Below, piece after piece: positions 1 to 6,388 of a stretch of DNA of 6,647 nt. Below the pieces are notes generated by a model, which was given only the letters and a program-made list of their open reading frames with translations, was not told the DNA's origin and made no database searches. The position numbers and the translations under genes were made by a program. The DNA comes from CALKCV01 sp964619285 (GTDB lineage Bacteria > Cyanobacteriota > Cyanobacteriia > Cyanobacteriales > Microcoleaceae), in assembly GCA_964619285.1 (NCBI GenBank), contig CAZUCT010000339.1:1-6647 (forward strand), in the 5' to 3' direction. Each line of letters starts with the position of its first letter. The stretch's first letter is position 1.

Positions 1-107
1 TTATCGCTGAAGCGATTACTACGAACTTTATCGCTGAAGCGATTACTACGAACTTTATCGCTGAAGCGATTACTACGAACTTTATCGTTGAAGCGATTAC
101 TACGAAC
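1..107 (-). repeat. 27-bp tandem palindromic repeat array, about four copies
   Basis: Four head-to-tail copies of a 27-bp unit lie at 1-26 (first base missing), 27-53, 54-80 and 81-107. Copies 1-3 agree; copy 4 has one C-to-T change (CGTTG for CGCTG). Read on the minus strand the unit begins GTTCGTAGTAATCGCTTCAG and contains a hairpin with arms ATCGCT and AGCGAT around a TC loop. The copy 4 change leaves a G-U pair when the plus strand is the RNA. The last copy runs into the methyltransferase stop codon, sharing base 107. The array belongs to the same family as the copies at 6389-6647 but is inverted relative to them. The window begins inside it, so the true copy number is unknown. Confidence 0.95.
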
Positions 108-865
108 TAGCTTTTTTTTGCTAAAAAGCCGACGTGTTTTTCTCGGAATTTAACGCCGTTGTAATTATCGAGAATAGTTACGGAAAAACCGAGGTTTTCT
201 AAAGCTGTTTTTACCTGTTCGCGGAGATATAATTTTACTCCGTGAACTTCTTTTGATTTTTGATAGCTGTTTCCTATTTTTCTAAATAAAGTAATCTGGC
301 GAGTTAGGGTTGCTTCCTCGAAGTTTTCTTCGTATTCGATAAACATGGTCCATTGGGGATGTTCTACCATTTTTTGAGTGGAAGATTGACCGCCTAAAAT
401 TCCCGGTTCGATTAAGTCGAATAAAAAGATGCCGTTGGGTTGGAGGCTGTTATAAATTCTGTGGCATAAATCGGTTAAAGCAGTCCAATTGTTGCAGCGA
501 TCGCTCTGATAATTGAAACATTCCCCAATAGAAGTTACTGCCAGACATTTAGGAATGGGAAAATCTAAAAAGGATCCTCGAATAAATTGTGCTTTTGGTG
601 CTTTTTGGCGGGCGATATCTAGGAAGTCTTGAGAATAATCGATGCCGAGAACATCGTAATTATTTGGACTCTGACAAATTTCTCTGGCAAAAATGCCGCT
701 GCCGCAACCTAAGTCTATGATTAAACCGGAGTTTAAGTTAGATTTTGCTAATTGTTGTAAGAGAAAAACTGCGGCAGCTTGAGCTAATTCTCCGTAACCG
801 GTATCGTGAACGTAGGCTAAATCTTTGCCGTAGAATTGGTCTGGTGGGTTGGTGTTTTGTGACAT
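107..865 (-). CDS. Class I SAM-dependent methyltransferase, substrate unknown
   Basis: This encodes a 252-residue, presumably cytosolic protein of the Rossmann-fold class I methyltransferase superfamily (Methyltransf_11/25 type), transferring a methyl group from S-adenosylmethionine to an unidentified acceptor. Motif I is IIDLGCGSGI at residues 49-58. The acidic residue ending strand 2, which normally binds the ribose of SAM, is D76 in VLGIDYS. FLDF (99-102) fits motif II, the TSIGECFNY segment (111-119) occupies the motif III region, and FLFDL (147-151) follows QPNG as in motif IV. The C-terminal third (about 165-252) carries the likely substrate-side strands and ends KHVGFLAKKS. The ATG at 865 gives a normal full-length domain; no strong Shine-Dalgarno precedes it. 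It lies 72 nt downstream of the WD40 remnant, with a hairpin repeat between, so it may have its own promoter. I recall similar uncharacterised methyltransferases as common in cyanobacteria; nothing here identifies the substrate. Confidence 0.9.
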   Translation of the reverse strand: MSQNTNPPDQFYGKDLAYVHDTGYGELAQAAAVFLLQQLAKSNLNSGLIIDLGCGSGIFAREICQSPNNYDVLGIDYSQDFLDIARQKAPKAQFIRGSFLDFPIPKCLAVTSIGECFNYQSDRCNNWTALTDLCHRIYNSLQPNGIFLFDLIEPGILGGQSSTQKMVEHPQWTMFIEYEENFEEATLTRQITLFRKIGNSYQKSKEVHGVKLYLREQVKTALENLGFSVTILDNYNGVKFREKHVGFLAKKS

Positions 866-903
866 GGTTTTTGGGTTGATTATTAAATTTTTGGTTATTG
901 TGG

Positions 904-926
904 AGAACGGGCAAGATGCCCGTTCT
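904..926. repeat. REP-like palindrome with a 10-bp stem
   Basis: The arms AGAACGGGCA (904-913) and TGCCCGTTCT (917-926) are perfectly complementary around a 3-nt loop. The hairpin fills the short gap between the end of the WD40 remnant (938) and the methyltransferase start (865). I recall this GGGCAAGATGCCC type of palindrome as widely dispersed between genes in filamentous cyanobacteria. It could act as an intrinsic-like terminator or an mRNA 3'-end stabiliser for the upstream minus-strand genes. On the minus strand it is followed by CCACAATAACC rather than a U tract, so it is not a classical rho-independent terminator. Confidence 0.8.
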
Positions 927-937
927 ACGTTCCAAGA

Positions 938-1315
938 TTACTTAATTCCCCAGATTCTAACAGTACAATCGTTACTACTGCTGACAATATTCTTACTATC
1001 CCTAGTAACAGCCACCGAATTAACCTCGTCTGAATGTCCTTCTAGGGTGCAAAGTAAATCCCCCGAGTGGAAATCCCAGACTTTAACAGTACGGTCGGCA
1101 CTCCCACTAACAATAGTATTGCCATCAGCCGTAAGGGCCACCGAATTAACCTTGTTTGAATGTCCTTCTAAGGTGCGAAGTCGCTTTCCTGACTGCAAAT
1201 CCCAAATAGCGATTATATGCTTAGTATTTGTTTCGTCTAACGAGATACTACTACCACCGACAACGGTTTTGCTATCTGGGGTAATGACTAGACAGGATGA
1301 ACCTCCCAAAGGCAA
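938..1315 (-). pseudogene. WD40 repeat fragment, C-terminal part of a broken HEAT-WD40 gene
   Basis: The frame encodes about three WD40 blades. The first is incomplete (CLVITPDSK to IWDL, residues 8-40), followed by GH at 51-52, VWD at 79-81, GH at 93-94 and a closing IWG at 121-123. WD40 propellers serve as protein-interaction scaffolds and usually need six to eight blades, so three are too few. The only in-frame start is a TTG at 1315 with no well-placed Shine-Dalgarno, and the frame contains no ATG. The frame overlaps the preceding HEAT-like gene by 28 bp and lies one nucleotide back (-1) from it. The natural reading is that one HEAT-WD40 gene lost its middle and its frame, leaving this tail. 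The two C-terminal blades share nearly identical DNA at 1014-1054 and 1140-1180 (four differences in 41), exactly 126 bp or 42 codons apart. A short expressed protein is possible but unlikely. Confidence 0.7.
1014..1180 (-). repeat. 126-bp period WD40 blade duplication
   Basis: Segments 1014-1054 and 1140-1180 match at 37 of 41 positions and are spaced by exactly 126 bp, the length of one 42-residue WD40 blade. They encode the LEGHS..VNSVA part of consecutive blades. The similarity at DNA level implies recent duplication or gene conversion between blades, which is typical of cyanobacterial WD40 genes. Confidence 0.8.
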
Positions 1316-1557
1316 TTTACGGCAGCTTTCCTCACTGAAAACGATTCATCTTTTAACGCTTCAATTACCAAATTTAACCCCGCATCTCCATATTTCATCG
1401 CCTCGGAAACGGCAGATACTCGCGCTTTTTCTACATTACAATTCAAGCGCAATTTTACCCCTTCGATGCCTCCCAAAATGGCGTTGTTTGTTGGCGGTGG
1501 TGCTTGGCCGCCCATAACGGCATCGTATTTTCTCGGTTGTTTTTGTTCTTCAGCCAT
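1288..1557 (-). CDS. HEAT-like N-terminal module of a HEAT-WD40 family protein, truncated
   Basis: This encodes 89 residues from the ATG at 1557. I prefer that start over the upstream TTG at 1578 because GAGG lies 9 nt before it and because MAEEQKQPRKYDAV is the N-terminus I recall for this cyanobacterial family. Residues 8-34 (PRKYDAVMGGQAPPP, then AILGGIEGV) form the recognisable lead segment. Residues 42-80 look like one HEAT-type helical repeat pair (VEKARVSAVSEAMKYG, then AGLNLVIEALKDE and SVRKAA). In relatives this module is, as I recall, followed in the same chain by WD40 or other repeats; here the frame stops after EVHPV while WD40 sequence begins in another frame. The role is presumably protein-protein interaction. 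The gene starts 14 nt after the immunity-like gene, so it is probably co-transcribed with it. It may still give a short protein, but is best viewed as the 5' part of a disrupted gene. Confidence 0.65.
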   Translation of the reverse strand: MAEEQKQPRKYDAVMGGQAPPPTNNAILGGIEGVKLRLNCNVEKARVSAVSEAMKYGDAGLNLVIEALKDESFSVRKAAVNCLWEVHPV

Positions 1558-1566
1558 AATTTTAAT

Positions 1567-1570
1567 CCTC
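1567..1570 (-). promoter_or_regulatory. Ribosome binding site that fixes the start of the HEAT-like gene
   Basis: GAGG on the minus strand is followed by nine nucleotides (ATTAAAATT) and the ATG at 1557. It lies directly after the TAA of the upstream gene and supports the ATG over the TTG at 1578. Confidence 0.6.
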
Positions 1571-1571
1571 G

Positions 1572-1587
1572 TTAACAATTGACAATT
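1572..1587. repeat. Heptamer short tandem repeat (AACAATT/GACAATT)
   Basis: TTAACAATTGACAATT contains two 7-bp units, AACAATT and GACAATT. On the minus strand it encodes the last four residues (IVNC) and the TAA stop of the immunity-like gene. The same heptamer forms a longer array at 2579-2604, also at a gene end. Such heptamers resemble the STRR sequences described in filamentous cyanobacteria. Confidence 0.7.
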
Positions 1588-2066
1588 GAGGCTGTTTTTG
1601 ACAAAGAGCGATCGCCTTCATTAAAATCAACCTCAAGGGAAAAAGAAGCACTTTCTATTTCCCAGTCTATCCACGCCAACTGATGCCTGTAAATGCCCTC
1701 TATTTCAAACAAAGTAACGGGACGATCGCTTGCAAACGAATCCTCGATAACGGCTGGAGGTTGGTCGTTTGGCGGCACAAAATTATTAGAACCTGGGGGG
1801 TTTTCTACATATTCAGTTATCTGCAATAAAGATTTTTTCACCCCATCAAAAATTAAAAGACATTTAGGCAGGTAAATTATCTCATCTCGGTCATTAAGAG
1901 GATGACCGGGTAAAATTCCCAGATTATTAATAGGAATTAACAGACGCCAATCTTTAAACATAAATCCCTTTTCTGCTTGGAAAACCAGATTTTTTTGCAA
2001 GCTCCAGTCTCCCAAATAACACTCGGTAAAAAAAAGGTAATCGAAATAATTAGCGATCGCTTTCAT
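1572..2066 (-). CDS. Acidic protein, candidate immunity partner of the upstream toxin-like protein
   Basis: This encodes a 164-residue protein I do not recognise as a named family. It has no signal peptide or membrane segment and is clearly acidic (about 24 Asp/Glu against 13 Lys/Arg by hand count). Visible elements are LGDWSL (18-23), RLLIPINNLG (41-50), a strand-like LPKCLLIFDGV (66-76), LFEIEGIY (119-126) and the tryptophan-rich strand AWIDWEIESASFSLEV (131-146). This suggests a mixed alpha/beta or beta-rich fold. Its ATG overlaps the upstream stop codon as TGATG, which implies translational coupling. Small size, acidity and tight coupling to a toxin-like gene are what an immunity protein would show; this is inference from context, not homology. 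The last residues (IVNC) and the stop come from a heptamer repeat, so the original C-terminus may have differed. Confidence 0.75.
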   Translation of the reverse strand: MKAIANYFDYLFFTECYLGDWSLQKNLVFQAEKGFMFKDWRLLIPINNLGILPGHPLNDRDEIIYLPKCLLIFDGVKKSLLQITEYVENPPGSNNFVPPNDQPPAVIEDSFASDRPVTLFEIEGIYRHQLAWIDWEIESASFSLEVDFNEGDRSLSKTASIVNC

Positions 2067-2566
2067 CAGCTCTTCTCCAAAATAGTCGTTTTCACCGAAC
2101 CCGACGGTATCGGCATACCATCAGTTCTAAAAAAGCTTTGCCCTGCAAACCTTGTATCCAATTTATCATCCTTTGAAACTACCTGCAATCCCAATTGTTC
2201 CAATACCTCCGAACCCAATTTGCTTCGCGTTTCTCGGTCTGGAACTTTTCCGTATGGATTACCTTTGGTAGCATTTATATAAATTCTACCTCCTTGTTTC
2301 AAAACAAAAGCTGCTTCTTCCAAAAATGGGGCCTGCGGGCCACTAGCGATGATTTCGCTTGCGCTACCCGGCGGAAAAATTTTCGGCAAGTCCTTAATTG
2401 AAGCTCTTATACCAGATTCGGCAACTAAATCAATATTAATTGCATTGGGTATCTGAGAGTTTTTACCCCCAAAAATGTCTATAATTATCTCTTCTCCTAA
2501 AGCTAATTTAGTAGCCACCAACTTTGCGCCTTCAGTAATGTTGAGAACTTGGTTCTGACTTGTCAT
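2066..2566 (-). CDS. Rossmann/methyltransferase-fold protein resembling a polymorphic toxin C-terminal domain
   Basis: This encodes a 166-residue soluble protein. EEIIIDIFGGKNSQIPNAINIDL (residues 25-47) resembles the first two strands of a methyltransferase-like Rossmann fold, with IDIFGG in place of a standard DxGxGxG and D46 at the strand 2 end. EIIASGPQAPFL (71-82) and LKQGGRIYINAT (89-100) match the later strands, as in methyltransferases with a KPGG turn. RFAGQSFFRTDG (139-150) and SGSVKTTIL (155-163) close the domain. I recall this arrangement as a module at the C-terminus of large secreted Rhs or hemagglutinin-type polymorphic toxins. Here it stands alone, with a complete ATG start at 2566 and no delivery region. 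It follows the helicase by 33 nt and overlaps the next gene by one base. It may be an orphan toxin cartridge, or a small methyltransferase-like enzyme of other function. The degenerate motif I leaves SAM binding uncertain. Confidence 0.75.
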   Translation of the reverse strand: MTSQNQVLNITEGAKLVATKLALGEEIIIDIFGGKNSQIPNAINIDLVAESGIRASIKDLPKIFPPGSASEIIASGPQAPFLEEAAFVLKQGGRIYINATKGNPYGKVPDRETRSKLGSEVLEQLGLQVVSKDDKLDTRFAGQSFFRTDGMPIPSGSVKTTILEKS

Positions 2567-2578
2567 AATTTTTCTTAG

Positions 2579-2604
2579 TTAACAATTAACAATTAACAAT
2601 TAAC
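2579..2604. repeat. Heptamer short tandem repeat array (TTAACAA), 3.7 copies
   Basis: Twenty-six bases consist of the perfect 7-bp period TTAACAA, 3.7 copies. The array fills most of the 33-nt gap between the helicase and the toxin-like gene, and its right end supplies the TAA stop of the helicase (2600-2602). It is a longer version of the repeat at 1572-1587. Confidence 0.9.
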
Positions 2605-5600
2605 TGCCGCGACACAAAATTAAATTGAGAACGTTTAACTCGTTGGAAGTTAAAAGATAGCGATCGCTAAAAACATTCTCCCGCATTTGTTCCAAACTGT
2701 AACTCCTAAAAAGCAGAAAAGGAAACTCTCGATATTTCCGACCGATGGGCAAAGTATTGTAGGCCGGATAAAGATAATGAACGTAACGAGATAAAAGAGT
2801 TCTAAACTCCTTTTCCTCCTCCTCTGGTTCCTTTTTATTTGCTTCCTTTTTATTTGCTTCCTTTTTAAGGTACTCTTTCATCACCTCCCCGCTAATAAAA
2901 GCAAACAGCGGTATCGCATAATATTGGTCGAAATTTTGACCGTTTACCTCAAACCATTGAGTCCGATCTATCTCATCCTTTCTCAAAAACTTAACAAATT
3001 CCCTCGCCCCATTCTTAATACCAGAACCCAAATTTTCGGGATAGTCTTTCCCCTTAATAATCTTCTCCATTTCCTTCATCAACTCCTCATTATTTGCCAC
3101 CCGCCTAATCTGTTCTTCCCACCGCATCTCGTAAGTTTCTTCTAACTTTTGATTCTTAATCGGAACCACCAACAAATTCCCCGTAATATGACCGGTTTCT
3201 ATCCTACCATAATCCAACAATTTGTCAAGTTCCATACACAGACGGGGAAATTCTGTATTAAAAGACCGTAACAGCGACAAATAAGAAACTTCATCGCCCC
3301 CAGAATTAAACAACACAAACTCCGCCCGTTTTAGAAGTTCCTGGAGACTTTCGTAAACAAACTTAATTCCTTGTTTTTTAGGATTGCGGCGATGTTCGTT
3401 TTTCAACTCCCGAATTAAATTAGTCATCTCCCCGCTAAAAGTATTTCCCGCCGCCGCCACCGACTTCCCGCCAATAGGAATCATCATAAATTCTTTCCTG
3501 CCCAAACGACCGGCCCCCGCTATCCGCGTCATTATTGAAAGTTTGAGAATCACCAAAATATCTAACAAATTGACGACGCTTTCTTCGATAATTTGTTGTT
3601 TTTCTTCTGCGTCGTTTTCTGGATAATAAAGAGCGCGATCGCCCAAATAAAAAATAATCTCTTTCCCCTCATTATCCAGAGTTTTCCTCTCCCCATTTTC
3701 CCAATATTCTCCTCTGGCGCGATAAATTACCTGGATGACTTCCATCAGATTTCTCTCTATCTGAAACCGAGGAATTTCTACTAAAATATGTCGCGCCTTG
3801 GGAAAAGATAAACCTCGACTCGCCGAAGAAGTCATAAAAACAACTTTTGCATCCAGTTTGTACTTTTGAATTTTCTCTTTATCTCCCTCCGAAAGATTGG
3901 CGTGAATTTCCAGATAATCTGTTTTTTCTTTAAACCCTTCAGGTCGCTGCTTCTGAATTTTTTCGATTAACTCCTGCAACCTTCTTTTATCTTGGATGTA
4001 AACCAATAATTGCCCGTTTTTGTGCTTATCTAAAAAAGCATTAATGTCTGTAAAAATTTGACCTTGAACCGCTTTAATTAATTTATTATCCGAAGATTTA
4101 ACCTTATTTTCCTCGAAGCGTTCCACTTGGATAAAAAGTTTGTAAATCAGGTTTAAACTGCTGGCGGGATAGGAGTTAGCATTAATAGCGATCGCCCCCT
4201 GTTTCCCCCCAAAATTAAACCGTTCCGCCGACAAACATTCCGCCCCACTTTTAGCAGAACGAAAATAAATTTTATCCGGTTCCGGCGACTTGTTAGCTAA
4301 ATGTTGTTGGATGACTTGCGGTTCAACTATCGAAGCATCCGCCACAATAATTTTAGCATTAAAACCGTATTTTTTGTCCGTTAATTCGTATTGGTTAAAA
4401 AACTTCTTAACCCCGTGTAAAAAATTAACCCCGCTATCATCTCCGGTAATTTCATCCACCATTACAAAAATATGTTTTATCCTCCGAGATATTGCCCGCA
4501 TTTTTTCTGGCATTATTCCTTTTTGGGGGTTATAAGCACCTTGAAAAATCTTCTCTAAATGCTTCAAAGTATCGCCACCGGGAGTTTTCCGCAAAGATTG
4601 AGTCGAAACCGCAGCGACAATATTATTAGATATTTCCTTATCGATGGCAGTATAAATTCCCTGACAAATACTATCAAGCACCCCCGCAGTCCGCTTACCA
4701 ACATCCTTAATCACCTCAATATTTTTTCGCCGAAAACGCTCGTTTGTAGTAATCGCTTTAGCGATTTTACCATCAGTTTTAATCGGCAAAAAATCCACAT
4801 TATTTTCCGTAAACTTATCCCGACGTTTATTCCACAAATACTTAACCGTTGCTTTCCCGTAATTTTCGCCGATAACAATAGAATTAGTATTAATGCAAAA
4901 CAGTTCGTCGCTGGATAAATTACCATTTTCATCGGCAAACTTTTCGATTAAATCGAAATTAACTTGTTTGCGCGGACTGACATATAATAATAGGAAACCC
5001 TCCTCGATATGCTCTTTAAGGAAAGTAGCGATCGCCGTAGTTTTTCCTATCCCCGGATTCCCCGTTAAAAACACAAACAAATCCTCTCCCACCAGCGCCC
5101 TTTCAATCAATTCGGCATGGGCATCCCTCAACGTCAAACCTTGGGAAATATTTAACTCAGTTGCTAACTCCTTGGGGACGATATCTATGGAGTTGAAAAA
5201 ACCCTCAATTTTTTCCGTATGAGTCACCCTAGCGATGCCGCCTCCAGAGACGTTAAGCGGTTTTTCCGACAAATCTTTGATTAACTTTTTCCCATCCTTA
5301 AAACTCTTGGCAGCGTTGATTTTAATTAACTCCAATACCTCCCGGCGAACGGCCATCATTTCTCGTTCTTTGGGTTCCTTTTGATAAATTTCCGAACAAG
5401 TAGTTAAAACCTCGATATTTTCAGGAGTCAAAGAAATAGTGCTGAGGTTGCGATCGCTAGATCCCACCACATTAAAAACCAGCTTGTTATTATCAGTTAT
5501 TATCCCCGTTTCTTCCAACAAAAACTGATAAAAACTCCTGGCGTAACTGCCAGCTTGAATTAACTTAGCAGTCTCCTTATCCTCCCGTTTAAAAGCAAGT

Positions 5601-6373
5601 AAATATTTCTTCAAATCCTCAGAAAAACTCCAACCCAAATCCTCACCTTTCCCAGTATCGATGCGCAACTGAGAAAAAAAGCTTTTAGTGGTTAAATGCT
5701 TGATATCTTTAAACAACATCTTTCTAATATTTTCGATATCGTCTAACTCCATCAACTGTTCCGCCGCCCCCAGGGAAAATATCGACAAATCCACGCATAA
5801 AATCCTCAAATCTTTACCGCAGCGCAATAATATTAAAGTATCTGCTTTTAAAAACTCTCCCTTTTTACCGTATTTAGCAACGTAACTATTTAGATTATTT
5901 TGGAAGTCAAATTCGGTCAAAAAACCCGGTTTATTTCCGGCCACTAACTGAGACAAAAGGCCCTTAATTTCCTCCTTGTTATCGTAGTTTTTGTAAGTAC
6001 CAAAACTGTTATCGCCGCGAAAACTGCATTGGTAATATAAGATTTCCTTGGGTTTGGGAAAACTCTGATTATTCCAACCCGTAGAGCTAATATATTCCCC
6101 AAAGAAATTCAAACCCGCGAGGTAGCCTTTTTGGAGGAAATATTGAGACCATCTTTCGAGATTTTTGAGACTTTCTGGGCTAGTAATTCCCTCTTTTCCT
6201 GCAATACGTTTAACCATCGCCGGCAATTTTATCCGTTCTAAATCTCGACGATAAAAACCGCCGTAGTTGCGTTCAAATTCGCGGCCTTCGATATAAGCGA
6301 GAATGCCAATATTAAAACCAACTTCAAAAATGCGCCCTAAATTTTCCGAAATTCCAGCCTTATTATTTTTCAT
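2600..6373 (-). CDS. Large SF2-type helicase/ATPase with unrecognised N- and C-terminal regions
   Basis: This encodes a 1257-residue, probably cytosolic protein with a nucleic-acid-dependent ATPase core. Walker A is GNPGIGKTT (438-446, K444). LLLYVSPRKQ (461-470) fits motif Ia, VSTQSL (589-594) fits Ic, FVMVDEIT (636-643, D640/E641) is Walker B, and IIVADAS (675-681) fits motif III. The second lobe has GQLLVYIQDK (787-796, motif IV), VVFMTSSASRGLSF (844-857, motif V) and QVIYRAR (881-887, motif VI with R885/R887). About 195 residues separate motifs I and II, longer than in typical helicases. Residues 1-400 match nothing I know; EFLKADTLIL to LRILCVDLS (173-197) loosely recalls a PD-(D/E)XK nuclease with the lysine replaced. 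The 320 residues after about 935 are also unrecognised and include a KEANK repeat. The ATG at 6373 has no clear Shine-Dalgarno. A palindromic repeat lies in frame at residues 536-544. Antiphage defence or mobile-element maintenance are possible roles, unproven. Confidence 0.85.
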   Translation of the reverse strand: MKNNKAGISENLGRIFEVGFNIGILAYIEGREFERNYGGFYRRDLERIKLPAMVKRIAGKEGITSPESLKNLERWSQYFLQKGYLAGLNFFGEYISSTGWNNQSFPKPKEILYYQCSFRGDNSFGTYKNYDNKEEIKGLLSQLVAGNKPGFLTEFDFQNNLNSYVAKYGKKGEFLKADTLILLRCGKDLRILCVDLSIFSLGAAEQLMELDDIENIRKMLFKDIKHLTTKSFFSQLRIDTGKGEDLGWSFSEDLKKYLLAFKREDKETAKLIQAGSYARSFYQFLLEETGIITDNNKLVFNVVGSSDRNLSTISLTPENIEVLTTCSEIYQKEPKEREMMAVRREVLELIKINAAKSFKDGKKLIKDLSEKPLNVSGGGIARVTHTEKIEGFFNSIDIVPKELATELNISQGLTLRDAHAELIERALVGEDLFVFLTGNPGIGKTTAIATFLKEHIEEGFLLLYVSPRKQVNFDLIEKFADENGNLSSDELFCINTNSIVIGENYGKATVKYLWNKRRDKFTENNVDFLPIKTDGKIAKAITTNERFRRKNIEVIKDVGKRTAGVLDSICQGIYTAIDKEISNNIVAAVSTQSLRKTPGGDTLKHLEKIFQGAYNPQKGIMPEKMRAISRRIKHIFVMVDEITGDDSGVNFLHGVKKFFNQYELTDKKYGFNAKIIVADASIVEPQVIQQHLANKSPEPDKIYFRSAKSGAECLSAERFNFGGKQGAIAINANSYPASSLNLIYKLFIQVERFEENKVKSSDNKLIKAVQGQIFTDINAFLDKHKNGQLLVYIQDKRRLQELIEKIQKQRPEGFKEKTDYLEIHANLSEGDKEKIQKYKLDAKVVFMTSSASRGLSFPKARHILVEIPRFQIERNLMEVIQVIYRARGEYWENGERKTLDNEGKEIIFYLGDRALYYPENDAEEKQQIIEESVVNLLDILVILKLSIMTRIAGAGRLGRKEFMMIPIGGKSVAAAGNTFSGEMTNLIRELKNEHRRNPKKQGIKFVYESLQELLKRAEFVLFNSGGDEVSYLSLLRSFNTEFPRLCMELDKLLDYGRIETGHITGNLLVVPIKNQKLEETYEMRWEEQIRRVANNEELMKEMEKIIKGKDYPENLGSGIKNGAREFVKFLRKDEIDRTQWFEVNGQNFDQYYAIPLFAFISGEVMKEYLKKEANKKEANKKEPEEEEKEFRTLLSRYVHYLYPAYNTLPIGRKYREFPFLLFRSYSLEQMRENVFSDRYLLTSNELNVLNLILCRGS
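2831..2860 (-). repeat. 15-bp in-frame tandem duplication in the helicase gene
   Basis: Two perfect copies of CTTTTTATTTGCTTC occupy 2831-2845 and 2846-2860, with the start of a third after 2861. They encode the Lys/Glu/Ala/Asn tract KEANKKEANKK at residues 1171-1181, followed by an acidic EPEEEEKE tract. This looks like a charged linker grown by replication slippage; the 15-bp unit keeps the frame. Confidence 0.85.
4742..4766 (+). repeat. Copy of the dispersed palindromic repeat inside the helicase coding sequence
   Basis: These 25 bases match the start of the flanking repeat (GTTCGTAGTAATCGCTTTAG and on through GCGATT) with a single difference (T for C at 4745). Positions 4746-4766 are 21 identical bases. 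The hairpin arms AATCGCT and AGCGATT are intact. On the coding strand it is read as IAKAITTN (residues 537-544), preceded by the last base of K536, between Walker A and Walker B. The reading frame is undisturbed. Confidence 0.85.
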
Positions 6374-6388
6374 AATTAATAAGTTCGC

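Larger units (their letters stand above)
497..5457. other. Eight HIP1 octamers (GCGATCGC)
   Basis: Perfect GCGATCGC palindromes occur at 497-504, 1608-1615, 2053-2060, 2660-2667, 3635-3642, 4188-4195, 5028-5035 and 5450-5457. All lie inside coding sequences, including the helicase and the toxin/immunity-like genes. HIP1 over-representation is characteristic of many cyanobacterial chromosomes. Its presence in the accessory genes suggests they have long resided in, or come from, cyanobacterial genomes. Confidence 0.9.

Noticed and set aside
1..107. CRISPR array
   Set aside because: The 27-bp units are directly contiguous with no unique spacers, so this is a simple tandem repeat of a palindrome. 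The 49-bp array on the right has identical spacers as well.
108..132. Terminator-like hairpin at the methyltransferase end (GCTTTTT/AAAAAGC)
   Set aside because: It lies within the last codons, is almost entirely A-T pairs, and is followed by the stop codon and repeats rather than a U tract on the minus strand.
950..960. A second arginine-rich motif in the helicase (RIAGAGRLGRK, residues 950-960 of the protein) as motif VI
   Set aside because: Coordinates given are protein residues. QVIYRAR at residues 881-887 follows motif V at the usual distance and is the better motif VI; the later GRLGR segment may be a coincidental likeness.
1288..1320. Programmed -1 frameshift joining the HEAT and WD40 frames
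   Set aside because: The needed shift is -1, but no X XXY YYZ slippery heptamer in the right phase is present in the overlap. The propeller would also still have only three blades.
849..1517. A 222-residue plus-strand open frame
   Set aside because: It is antisense to the WD40 and HEAT sequence; its internal similarity (repeated SECPS/FECPS stretches) mirrors the WD40 blade repeats. The minus-strand frames show clear family motifs.
4711..4938. Separate 75-residue minus-strand frame and several plus-strand frames within the helicase
   Set aside because: They overlap a continuous 1257-codon frame that carries ordered helicase motifs; none of the alternatives shows a recognisable motif.
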